From Microcystis viridis FACHB-1342 (GTDB lineage Bacteria; Cyanobacteriota; Cyanobacteriia; Cyanobacteriales; Microcystaceae), in assembly GCF_014698335.1 (NCBI RefSeq), contig NZ_JACJSV010000036.1:1-45803 (forward strand): a DNA stretch of 45,803 bases, written 5' to 3'. A program made the position numbers and the translations under genes. Below the pieces are notes generated by a model, which was not told the DNA's origin, did no database searches, and worked only from the letters and a program-made list of their open reading frames with translations. Positions 1-6,945 of this stretch are shown in pieces; positions within the stretch are counted from its first letter, which is position 1, and the number at the start of each line of letters is the position of its first letter.

Positions 1-473
1 TCATTAGCAGAAATAGCTTGATATTGTCCCTCAATTAGTCTAAATCCTTGCCATTCTAAGGTATTAGGATCGAACCAAAAATAATTAGGAGTGCGAAAAG
101 TGTTTTGATAGAGAATTTTCTTTTTAGTTCGGTCAATATTGGCCGTGGAATCGGAGAGAATCTCGACGATCACATTGGGATATTTCCCCTGTTCTCCCCA
201 AACCACCCAACTTTTGCGGGGACGTTTTTCTGTATCTAAAACCACAAAAAAATCAGGACCACAGAAATCGCGCTTTTTCAGTTGTTCTTCGTTATAGTAG
301 ATAGTCAGATTACCAGAAGCGTAGTAATCGTTTTTCTCTTGCCATAATAATTCTAGACAACTGAGTAGAATTATGATTTGTTGCAGGTGTAAATCACTTT
401 CCAAGGGTGGTTCATCACTCCATAAATCCGTGGGGGGACAGGTAACTTCTGGTAAAATGTCGAGAGTTGTCAT
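1..473 (-). CDS. Uma2 family endonuclease (DUF820), 3' part cut by window edge
   Basis: The reading frame opens with ATG (complement of 471-473), begins MTTLDILPEVTCPP and stays open to base 1, so about 157 residues are visible and the C-terminus is missing. Seen: CGPDFFVVLD, VEILSDST and a downstream D-R-T-K-K-K stretch, which fit the PD-(D/E)XK-like core (GPD, E-x-x-S-x-S, K) of the Uma2/DUF820 family. The family is greatly expanded in cyanobacteria and its members are putative restriction-like nucleases; the biological role is not known. A second, complete but divergent member lies at 9509-10111. The family call is firm; function is inference. Confidence 0.85.
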   Translation of the reverse strand, partial: MTTLDILPEVTCPPTDLWSDEPPLESDLHLQQIIILLSCLELLWQEKNDYYASGNLTIYYNEEQLKKRDFCGPDFFVVLDTEKRPRKSWVVWGEQGKYPNVIVEILSDSTANIDRTKKKILYQNTFRTPNYFWFDPNTLEWQGFRLIEGQYQAISAN

Positions 474-532
474 AGTTTTTCCCCTGGCTGGGACATTTAT
501 CTAATTATAACAGCTATGAGTCAGTAGTAGTA

Positions 533-763
533 CAGGGTGAGAGCATCTCAAATGCTATTGACAATTGGCCAATTTTGTGATCCGCGTGGGCATTTCAAGT
601 GTTACCAGTCAATCAGAATAGCTACGAAATCGACCCATTTGGTCGATTTTTGCTTAACAATTGAGATAGCCAATTCTGATCAAATATGCCTGAATCGCTC
701 TCTGGGTAAGTAACTCACATCAAGTCCCTTTTGTCAAGGATTGTTAAGATGCGCTTACCCTGG
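533..763. repeat. MITE-like element, copy 1 (about 231 bp)
   Basis: This stretch matches 16196-16426 in the same orientation and at the same length, with roughly 20 substitutions counted by eye. The ends form imperfect terminal inverted repeats: CAGGGTGAGAGCATC at the left and the complement of GATGCGCTTACCCTGG at the right. There is no coding capacity. Unlike the second copy, its flanks show no convincing target duplication, so it may be older or its flanks may have recombined. Bases 631-645 form a small palindrome, CGACC-CATTT-GGTCG, whose loop is reversed in the other copy. Confidence 0.8.
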
Positions 764-818
764 GTCAAGTAGGATTAGTTGGAAAATCGCCAGTCAAGGA
801 AAAACCCGATAATTCAAC

Positions 819-1727
819 CTATTCCCTCGGATCAAAATCCGGCAGCGTCCCCAGCTTGCGAATGGTCACTTTAACATCCATAGACAAAAAGTCATCGGCA
901 TCACCAAACCAAGAACCGGAAAGAGGTATGATTTGACCGGGATGACGAGCGATCGCCACTCGAATTAAATCAAAGCCGGCGGTAATTTGATTAGTCGGAT
1001 CATAATTACGCCAACCGGCCCCCGGTAGATAAACCTGTAACCAAGCATGGGTAGCACCAGAGCCAGTCATCCCCACTTCACCACCGTCGAGGGCAGCATC
1101 GTAGAGATAGCCACTGACAAAACGACAGGCTAAACCCAATCTTCGCAAAGCTTCGATCATTAACCAAGCATAATCGCGACAAGTTCCCGACTTTAGCCGC
1201 AGGGTTTCTCCGGGGGATTGAGTTCCTTCACTCTCTCTGGATTGGTAGGTAAAATTATCTTTGATAGCGGCCATCATTCTTGCCATGGCATCGAGGGTAT
1301 TATCTTGGTCCCCCGCTACAAAACTTTTGGCCCAAGCTGCCAAGCTGCCGTCGGCATCCTCAGCGTGGGGACGCATAAACACCACTAGATCTAACCATTC
1401 ATCGGGGGTGTACTGGATGGGAATTTCGATCGCCCGTTGAGCGAGGGGAAAATCAGCGATCGCTTTTAAGCCAAAATGTTCCGCCCGTAATCGACAGGTA
1501 ACGATTAATTCTGACGCTGGTTCAGCAAATTCAATCCCTACCACGTTGTTAGATAGAGTATCCATAGTCCAGCGCGTTTTGGCGGCAATATTCGCTTCTA
1601 CAGAATAACTGATAATTCTTTCACCGTGACCGGCACTAGGCAAAAAAATCGCCCGATGTTCCCCAAAAGTTACCGGTTTACGATAATGATAGGTGGTGAT
1701 GTGTTCCAAGTCGTAGATGACACTCAT
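819..1727 (-). CDS. Transglutaminase-like cysteine protease family protein
   Basis: 302 residues. An N-terminal beta-rich domain of the type that precedes bacterial transglutaminase-like cores (from about residue 5, YDLEHITTYHYRKPV) is followed by the catalytic core. The triad is visible: Cys in SGTCRDYAWL (about residue 183), His in GATHAWLQVYLPG (about 228) and Asp in NYDPTNQ (about 243). In this superfamily the triad serves peptide-bond hydrolysis or amide transfer; the substrate cannot be read from sequence. No signal peptide is seen, so it is probably cytoplasmic. It is divergent from the GTPase gene at 1922, and the spacer carries a strong hairpin at 1800-1818. The start ATG is at 1727. 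Confidence 0.88.
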   Translation of the reverse strand: MSVIYDLEHITTYHYRKPVTFGEHRAIFLPSAGHGERIISYSVEANIAAKTRWTMDTLSNNVVGIEFAEPASELIVTCRLRAEHFGLKAIADFPLAQRAIEIPIQYTPDEWLDLVVFMRPHAEDADGSLAAWAKSFVAGDQDNTLDAMARMMAAIKDNFTYQSRESEGTQSPGETLRLKSGTCRDYAWLMIEALRRLGLACRFVSGYLYDAALDGGEVGMTGSGATHAWLQVYLPGAGWRNYDPTNQITAGFDLIRVAIARHPGQIIPLSGSWFGDADDFLSMDVKVTIRKLGTLPDFDPRE

Positions 1728-1799
1728 CCTGATTATCCTTAATAAAGTAGCTGGTTATAATTAAATTGAAGATGGTTCCCCCCTTGATCCCCCCTTAAT

Positions 1800-1818
1800 C
1801 CCCCCTTAATAAGGGGGG
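1800..1818. repeat. Perfect C6/G6 hairpin in divergent intergenic spacer
   Basis: CCCCCCTT, a three-base AAT loop, then AAGGGGGG. The hairpin follows two further CCCCCCTT-type units at 1778-1799. It sits between two divergent genes, so a terminator role is unlikely. This is an interspersed repeat motif, and any regulatory effect is unproven. Confidence 0.6.
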
Positions 1819-1854
1819 TATCTGACAATTTTTAACACCCACCCACTTAATCAC

Positions 1855-1921
1855 TGACAACTGATAACCGATAACTGATAACTGATAACTGATAACTGAT
1901 AACTGATAACTGATAACTGAA
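1855..1921. repeat. Short tandem repeats of ACTGATA type
   Basis: Near-perfect copies of a 10-base unit (CTGATAACTGATAA phase) run directly up to the GTPase start codon at 1922. The same motif family recurs at 3360-3602 and 40713-40822. There are no unique spacers, so this is not a CRISPR array. The repeat occupies the place where a ribosome-binding site would be expected. Confidence 0.8.
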
Positions 1922-3373
1922 ATGACCTCTGACCCGTTCCTCGATCAAGCTTGGAATACCGAAGACCTAGAACAAGCGCTTCGAGGTGTCGGCACTATTC
2001 AAGAAGAACTCAACTATAATCAGGCACGCAATTCTCTGGGCAAACTTGTTGAGCGTCTGGATCTTACCTCGATCGAGAAAATTGGTCTAGAAGCGGAGAT
2101 CGATCGCCTAGTGGCCCTGCTGGAAAAACTCGATCGCTCCCTGATTCAAATTGCCGCTTTTGGTCTGGTGGGCCGGGGAAAATCCTCGATTTTAAATGCT
2201 CTGGTCGGTCAAGAAATCTTTACAACCGGTCCTCTACACGGAGTTACCCGCACCATTAAAGGGGTAAATTGGCAGTTGAGCAGCGATGATACTTTCCCCA
2301 ATCTAGCGCGTCTGACCCTGAACGGCCAGGGTAATGCTCAGGTGCAATTGCTTGATACTCCCGGTATTGATGAGGTAGATGGGCAAACGAGGGAAATTCT
2401 CGCCTGTCAGGTGGCGCAGCAGGTGGATTTAATCCTTTTTATCATCTCTGGTGATATGACCAAAGTGGAATTTTCCGCCCTGGCCAAGTTGCGGGAAGCG
2501 GGAAAACCGATGATTTTGGTCTTTAATAAAATCGATCAGTATCCGGAAGTCGATCGCCTCGCTATCTATGAGAAAATCGCCTCAGAACGGGTGAAAGAAC
2601 TACTCTCCCCCGATGAGATCGTTATGGTGGCGGCCTCTCCCCTCTTGGCGGAGACGGTTAAAGGGCAGGATGGGCGGCTAAAAACGCAACGATTTCGGGG
2701 AAAACCCCAGATAGAAGCCCTGAAAATCAAAATTTTGGAAATTCTAGAGCGAGAGGGTAAATCCCTCGTAGCACTCAATTCTATGCTGTATGCGGACGAG
2801 GTAAACGAGCAAATTGTCGCCCGCAAAATGGCTATCCGTGATCGCGGCGCTAATCAATTGATTCAAAAAGCAGTGATGATCAAAGCATCGGCGATCGCTC
2901 TTAATCCGGTGACGGTGTTGGATCTGTTTACGGGGGCAGTTATCGATTTAGCCATGATTCTCGCTCTTTCTCGCTTATACGGCATCGATTTAACTCGTCG
3001 GGGGGCGATCGCTCTTTTACAAAAAATTGCCCTCAATATGGGGGGTATTAGTGCCAGCGAATTTTTAGCGGTTTTGGGCTTAAGTTCCCTCAAAGGACTG
3101 CTTGGCCTCTCGATTCCTGCCACTGGCGGCATTTCTCTCCTTCCCTATACTTCGATCGCCCTGACTCAAGCGGGGGTTGCCGGTGTATCCTGTTATGCGA
3201 TCGGCCAAGTGACGAAAACCTATCTCGCTAATGGGGCCACCTGGGGACCCGATGGCCCGAAGGCAGTGGTAGCCAGTATTCTCGATTCCCTCGATGAAAC
3301 CTCGATTCTCAACCGGATTAAGCGGGAATTAGGCTCAAAATTGGCGGGTGGGGGACTTTTCAGTGATCAGTAA
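1922..3373 (+). CDS. Era-like GTPase with C-terminal DUF697 domain
   Basis: 483 residues. GTPase motifs are in order: P-loop GLVGRGKSSI (about residue 82), a switch threonine region (GVTRTIKG, about 107), G3 DTPG (about 145) and G4 NKID (about 202). The second half (about 290-440) is hydrophobic and fits DUF697, a membrane-associated helical region found on cyanobacterial GTPases of unknown role. Family knowledge suggests a membrane-linked regulatory or stress GTPase; the client is unknown. The ATG directly follows a tandem repeat with no clear Shine-Dalgarno site. The last codons (S-D-Q-stop) are supplied by a repeat shared with the RodZ-like gene at 40809. Confidence 0.85.
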   Translation: MTSDPFLDQAWNTEDLEQALRGVGTIQEELNYNQARNSLGKLVERLDLTSIEKIGLEAEIDRLVALLEKLDRSLIQIAAFGLVGRGKSSILNALVGQEIFTTGPLHGVTRTIKGVNWQLSSDDTFPNLARLTLNGQGNAQVQLLDTPGIDEVDGQTREILACQVAQQVDLILFIISGDMTKVEFSALAKLREAGKPMILVFNKIDQYPEVDRLAIYEKIASERVKELLSPDEIVMVAASPLLAETVKGQDGRLKTQRFRGKPQIEALKIKILEILEREGKSLVALNSMLYADEVNEQIVARKMAIRDRGANQLIQKAVMIKASAIALNPVTVLDLFTGAVIDLAMILALSRLYGIDLTRRGAIALLQKIALNMGGISASEFLAVLGLSSLKGLLGLSIPATGGISLLPYTSIALTQAGVAGVSCYAIGQVTKTYLANGATWGPDGPKAVVASILDSLDETSILNRIKRELGSKLAGGGLFSDQ

Positions 3374-3602
3374 ACAGTAATCAGTAATCAGTGAACTGAA
3401 GGCAACAGGCAATAGGCTCCCAGAAAGAATCTGGCAATTCTCCTACCTAAAAAGAAGGTTAGAAACTGAGTAAATTAAAGCTTTTAGCTTAACAAATTGG
3501 GTACTAGATTCAGCCCTTGTGAACTGAAAATTCAAATCTGACCACTGATAACTGACCACTGATAACTGATCAGTGATCACTGATCACTGATCACTGACTC
3601 GA
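3360..3602. repeat. CAGTGATCAGT / ACTGATAAC repeat clusters
   Basis: Bases 3360-3390 are a 31-base match, in reverse complement, to 40792-40822. Bases 3540-3598 hold tandem ACTGATAACTGACC and TGATCACTGATCAC units up to the end of the toxin gene. The middle (3400-3530) shows no gene. The units are palindromic (TGATCA cores), and the family recurs at 1855 and 40713. Confidence 0.8.
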
Positions 3603-3899
3603 TCAATCCAAGAAATGCTTACTATGGACGATCGCCGCTATAATAACTACTGCTCCTTGAATTTGATAGATCAGACGGTAGGCATAGGCAGACTTTTCTC
3701 GGATGGTATCATCGCTAAATTCGGCGCATTTTTTCGCTTCTAGGGGACAATTTTCTAAAGAATAGCTTATATCAAGAATTCGACGCACGACGGCCGCCGC
3801 GTAGGACGGGGAATCTCGACTAATATAAGATGCGATCGCATCCACGTCTTCAATTGCTTTGGGCGACCAGACAAGGCGATAATTCACTCGATCAGCCAT
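3603..3899 (-). CDS. RelE/ParE superfamily toxin
   Basis: 98 residues. It has the ParE-like N-terminal signature YRLVWSPKAIEDVDAIASY (residues 8-26), a central arginine-rich helix and a C-terminal beta strand (YRLIYQIQGAVVIIAAIVH). RelE-fold toxins cut ribosome-bound mRNA and ParE members poison gyrase; the sequence alone does not settle which applies. It is translated after the antitoxin, with a 16-base overlap that implies coupled translation. The pair is flanked by repeats, as an addiction module in an accessory stretch often is. Confidence 0.85.
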   Translation of the reverse strand: MADRVNYRLVWSPKAIEDVDAIASYISRDSPSYAAAVVRRILDISYSLENCPLEAKKCAEFSDDTIREKSAYAYRLIYQIQGAVVIIAAIVHSKHFLD

Positions 3900-4072
3900 T
3901 TGTTTAAAAGACCCTCAACTTCTTCTTGGGGGATTGTATTCTCCAGAGAGGCAGCGCTCAAACTTTGACGCACCTTCTCCAGAACGTATAAATGATACTG
4001 AATATCTTCAATTGAACAATCATCTGGTAATTGATTCAAGAGGGATTCCACTTTTTGTCTAATGCTATTCAT
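3884..4072 (-). CDS. Antitoxin partner of the RelE/ParE toxin
   Basis: 62 residues, mostly helical, including DDCSIEDIQYHLYVLEKVRQ (residues 17-36). This type of short antitoxin precedes ParE-like toxins in many cyanobacteria. It lies upstream of and overlaps the toxin start, the usual antitoxin-first order. No separate DNA-binding domain is obvious in so short a protein. The call rests mainly on size, position and overlap. Confidence 0.78.
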   Translation of the reverse strand: MNSIRQKVESLLNQLPDDCSIEDIQYHLYVLEKVRQSLSAASLENTIPQEEVEGLLNKWLIE

Positions 4073-4546
4073 ACAAGTTTGACCGAAGTTTTTAAGGAAA
4101 AGTATAAATTTAAATTATCTATCAACTATAATCTATAGCAGTTATCTTAATAGTGAGGTACGAAGTATCTGGTTTTAGGGAACAGGGAACGGTTAACAGT
4201 AGCCGGTCGCCAAGAGATAATGCCAAATTTCTTTATACTTCATCTTTAAGAGAAACGCTATATCATAGATAGAAAACTAATAGTCACGCATCCTATCTTA
4301 TGCCATAGTCCCCAGAAAAGCGAGAAAAAGTTAAGAATAGATAAGGTGATTATCTCGCTTTTGTAACATTGGGGCGGGTATTCTGTTAAGAATACTTAAT
4401 AATTCTCCTATCTGCTCAATCCCCGCAACTTTTAGGGATTATTGACCAATAAGCATCGAGCGGCCACAAGACCCCCCCCAATCGCAGCAATTTTTTGTTA
4501 CATTAGTTTACAGTTCCCTCAACGCCCCAATGGGTTATTAATTTTA
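4073..4546. other. Intergenic region between the toxin-antitoxin pair and the CRP-family gene
   Basis: Divergent promoter region of 474 bases. No gene is visible. The frame of the downstream regulator is open back to a TTG at 4442, but the 35 extra residues look non-conserved and basic. The region contains the palindrome at 4378-4395 and a second TTAAGAATA word at 4331. Confidence 0.5.
4378..4395 (+). promoter_or_regulatory. Perfect 7-bp inverted repeat, candidate operator
   Basis: GTATTCT-GTTA-AGAATAC lies about 150 bases upstream of the chosen start of the CRP-family regulator, and a TAATAATTCT stretch follows. Dimeric CRP-family proteins bind such dyads, so autoregulation is plausible. 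It is not the NtcA consensus GTA-N8-TAC. Inference only. Confidence 0.4.
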
Positions 4547-5239
4547 ATGTCTTCTTCGGTTCCTTCGTCGGATTTTATACCCTTAATCGGTCAAGAAACA
4601 GAAATCTTTAACTGGGCAAAATCCCATTATCGTAATCATACCTTTGCCAAAGATGAAAAAGTCGCCACACGCCCCGGACTGTTATACTTTGTCGAATCTG
4701 GGGCGATTCGTATTGTTGGTAAGGCACAAGTTAACGTTATCGACCAAAAATTTCCCCGTCAACTACCTATTGCCGATAGTGAGGAAGTATTTCTCGGTTT
4801 TGTGGGTGCAGGTCAACCTTTTGAGATTGTTTCTCAATTTCCCTTTCAATTACAAGCCCAAGCTCATCTAGACGGAACCAAGTTAGTCTGGTTATACTGG
4901 GAAGACCTACAACAATGGCCGCAATTGCGATCGGCTGTTATGGAAACTTTTCGCCATCAATACCAGCGTAAGTTATTTTGGTTGAGTATTCTCGGTCAAA
5001 AACGCTCCCTCGATCGATTAATGGGGTTCTTGGTTTTATTACTGGAAGAATACGGTCAACCCTGTGTAGAAGGCTATTATCTTCCCTATCCCCTAACTCA
5101 CGCTCAAATTGCCAGCGCCATCGGCACTACCAGAGTAACAGTAACAAGATTAATCGGTAAATTGCGACAACAAAATTCGATCTTTTTTAAGCAGGATAAT
5201 CTTATCGGATTGCCCAGTTTATTTTTGAGTCAGAATTAA
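4547..5239 (+). CDS. CRP/FNR family transcription regulator, NtcA-like architecture
   Basis: 230 residues from the ATG at 4547 (MSSSVPSSDFIPLIG). This start is chosen because it gives the usual family length, while the longer frame from TTG 4442 adds a non-conserved tail. An N-terminal cyclic-nucleotide-binding-like beta roll (about 25-115) is followed by a dimerisation helix and a winged helix with LTHAQIASAIGTTRVTVTRL (about 184-203), very like the NtcA recognition helix. The rest differs enough from NtcA (for example SLDRLMGFLVLLLEEYG) that I treat it as a paralogue, perhaps nitrogen- or carbon-related. The ligand is unknown. No operon partner is visible. Confidence 0.82.
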   Translation: MSSSVPSSDFIPLIGQETEIFNWAKSHYRNHTFAKDEKVATRPGLLYFVESGAIRIVGKAQVNVIDQKFPRQLPIADSEEVFLGFVGAGQPFEIVSQFPFQLQAQAHLDGTKLVWLYWEDLQQWPQLRSAVMETFRHQYQRKLFWLSILGQKRSLDRLMGFLVLLLEEYGQPCVEGYYLPYPLTHAQIASAIGTTRVTVTRLIGKLRQQNSIFFKQDNLIGLPSLFLSQN

Positions 5240-5266
5240 TTTTTCTGCTTTGGAGAAATATCTATC

Positions 5267-5353
5267 TAGGACATTTTGGGCGCACGCGATGCACCCCTAC
5301 CATTGGCGCAATAATATTGTTTATTGTAGGGGCGAATTGCATTCGCCCTCTTT
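5267..5353. repeat. Interspersed palindromic repeat, copy 1
   Basis: The reverse complement matches 45667-45755 with a few changes. It contains a GGGCGAAT-TGC-ATTCGCCC hairpin near one end and a GGGCGCACGCGATGCACCC palindrome near the other. It is non-coding and lies between the regulator gene and a small ORF. Confidence 0.75.
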
Positions 5354-5528
5354 GAATAACTTCTGCTGCTCATCATAAGTGAGAGAAAGTCACCAAACTG
5401 TGCATCCTATCCAAAAGTTACTTTGGCTCCAGGTTTTAAAAACCCCACACAAGAAGATTCCCATCGCCAATCAGCAACCCCAGAAATCTATGACCCCTCT
5501 ATCTGACAACAAATAACCGAGGCAGCCA

Positions 5529-5714
5529 ATGACTGAGCCAATTCCTGATAAATTATCGGAACGAATCGATACAGGTGTCAGAGTCGCAATCGCAGAAGCA
5601 ATTGAGAGACACCGCCTCTTAGGAGAGTCTATCAGCATTTTCAAAGATGGCCAAATTGTCACCTTAACAGCCGAGCAAATTCCGCCAAAACCTGCCAAAA
5701 AAACGGAAGTGTAA
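5529..5714 (+). CDS. Small hypothetical protein (61 aa)
   Basis: A GAGG box lies about six bases upstream of the ATG. The product begins MTEPIPDKLSERIDTGVRVA, with an amphipathic helix (about 8-30), a short GESISIFKDGQIVTLTAEQI strand pair and a basic tail. I cannot name a family. The RBS, sensible composition and lack of overlap with any better gene favour it being real. No function is assigned. Confidence 0.55.
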   Translation: MTEPIPDKLSERIDTGVRVAIAEAIERHRLLGESISIFKDGQIVTLTAEQIPPKPAKKTEV

Positions 5715-5777
5715 AAAATTGGTTGACTGTCTCAAATTTCACTATTCATAGAAACAGTTTCACCTATCCGAGGGATT

Positions 5778-6003
5778 TATATAGGGCTTGCTGAATAAAT
5801 GTGAAATATAGACAAGGTAAGGGTTTTAGGGTTCTGTTTTGCTCTCACAGGTGCAAGATTTTGAGAGGATCGTCGTTCAAAACCTTGCGTCTTCATCGGC
5901 CCGTGTCCTGTAGGGGCGAAGCATTCGGGCAATAACCTATCGGTGAAACCGTAGATTTTCTATCCGAATGCTTCGCCCGTACTTTTTCAGCAGACCCTAT
6001 ATA
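5778..6003. repeat. Palindromic repeat element A with terminal inverted repeats
   Basis: Terminal repeats TATATAGGGCTTGCTGAA (5778-5795) and TTCAGCAGACCCTATATA (5986-6003) match as inverse complements at 16 of 18 positions. Inside is a perfect 15-bp inverted repeat, GGGCGAAGCATTCGG (5914-5928) and CCGAATGCTTCGCCC (5964-5978), around a 35-base loop. A related copy in opposite orientation lies at 36887-37044, but its loop points the same way on the plus strand. Probably a non-autonomous IS derivative. It lies just upstream of the winged-helix gene. Confidence 0.8.
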
Positions 6004-6087
6004 GATGTCGGTTTTAGCAAATTCCCGTTACGAAAATCAAAACTACATAGTATAATGGTACTGTTAATTATTTTTGGAGGTGTAAAT

Positions 6088-6870
6088 ATGAGTCTAACAG
6101 AAAATCAAAAAAACCTTTTACGATGGATAGTCAAAGAAGTACGGGCTGGTCATCTTAAAGAGGACAGTATTTGGTACTACTGTCCGACTGTTAACAGTCA
6201 TCTTTGGGTAGATTACAATGGTTTTGATATCACTCCTTATGTCGAATTCGCAACCTTCGATATATTAGAAGAATATGATTATGTTAAATGGCAAAAAAAA
6301 GACTCGAAGTCCGTTCAATACAAGGGCACTCTAACAGGAAAGGCTTATGAAGCGGTTGATTCTAACTTTGCTGAACCCGCCATCAGCAGCCCAAAGATTC
6401 ACGTGGAAAAATATTACAACCATGTAGAAACTATGACAGAAAATAAAGGAAACGTCAACATCAGCGGCGTACAGGGAAACGTGAGCGGAATTGCCGCCGC
6501 AGGCGAAAACCAAACCATGACCGGGGTTGCACTCGGACAAATTAGCGGTGTGGTCACGAACAGCATCGGTCAACTGCAATCGACGAATACCCCTGAAGCA
6601 ACTCAACTGGCCACACTGCTCGAACAGCTTCAATCTGCGATCAAAAATGAATCCCACCTAGCGCCGGAAGATAAAGCGGAGGCGATGGAACAGGTCAAAA
6701 CCCTCGCAGAAGCAGGACAGAAACCCGAAGATAATGCACTCCAAAAAGCGGCAAAAACTGCTTTGAAAATTCTCAAAGGAACGATTGCCGGTTTGCCCGA
6801 TGCTGCCAAACTGGCCGAGTCATGTGCAAAACTGCTCCCCGCAATCGCTACTTTGCTATCACTTTCTTAG
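6088..6870 (+). CDS. Winged-helix-like protein with GN-repeat linker and hydrophobic helical C-terminus (candidate conflict effector)
   Basis: 260 residues from the ATG at 6088, chosen because GGAGG lies seven bases upstream; a longer frame from 5968 would run through the repeat element. Residues 1-90 look like a winged helix: helix KNLLRWIVKEVRAG, then ILEEYDYVKW and a closing strand and helix LTGKAYEAV. Residues about 115-150 are low-complexity GNVNISGVQGNVSG/GQISGVV repeats. Residues about 165-260 are helical and end in KTALKILKGTIAGLPDAAK and a hydrophobic stretch. From memory, similar tails occur on cyanobacterial pentapeptide and NACHT-type conflict proteins; a membrane or pore role is inference. 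It stands alone between repeats and a housekeeping gene. Confidence 0.6.
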   Translation: MSLTENQKNLLRWIVKEVRAGHLKEDSIWYYCPTVNSHLWVDYNGFDITPYVEFATFDILEEYDYVKWQKKDSKSVQYKGTLTGKAYEAVDSNFAEPAISSPKIHVEKYYNHVETMTENKGNVNISGVQGNVSGIAAAGENQTMTGVALGQISGVVTNSIGQLQSTNTPEATQLATLLEQLQSAIKNESHLAPEDKAEAMEQVKTLAEAGQKPEDNALQKAAKTALKILKGTIAGLPDAAKLAESCAKLLPAIATLLSLS

Positions 6871-6945
6871 ATTGGCTAAATCTCCCCCAATCTCTTTACT
6901 GTTGCCTCTTGCCCCTTGCATGAGTGCCTCATCTCAACAAGCAAT

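Noticed and set aside
1855-1921. CRISPR-like tandem repeats (also at 3540-3602 and 40713-40800)
   Set aside because: Units of 7-10 bases are directly adjacent with no unique spacers, and no cas gene is present.
3360-3390. Intrinsic terminator for the GTPase gene
   Set aside because: The palindromic TGATCA units have no G+C-rich stem or T run; treated as an interspersed repeat.
4442-4546. N-terminal extension of the CRP-family regulator from TTG
   Set aside because: Adds 35 non-conserved residues and would make the protein longer than family norms; the ATG at 4547 fits better.
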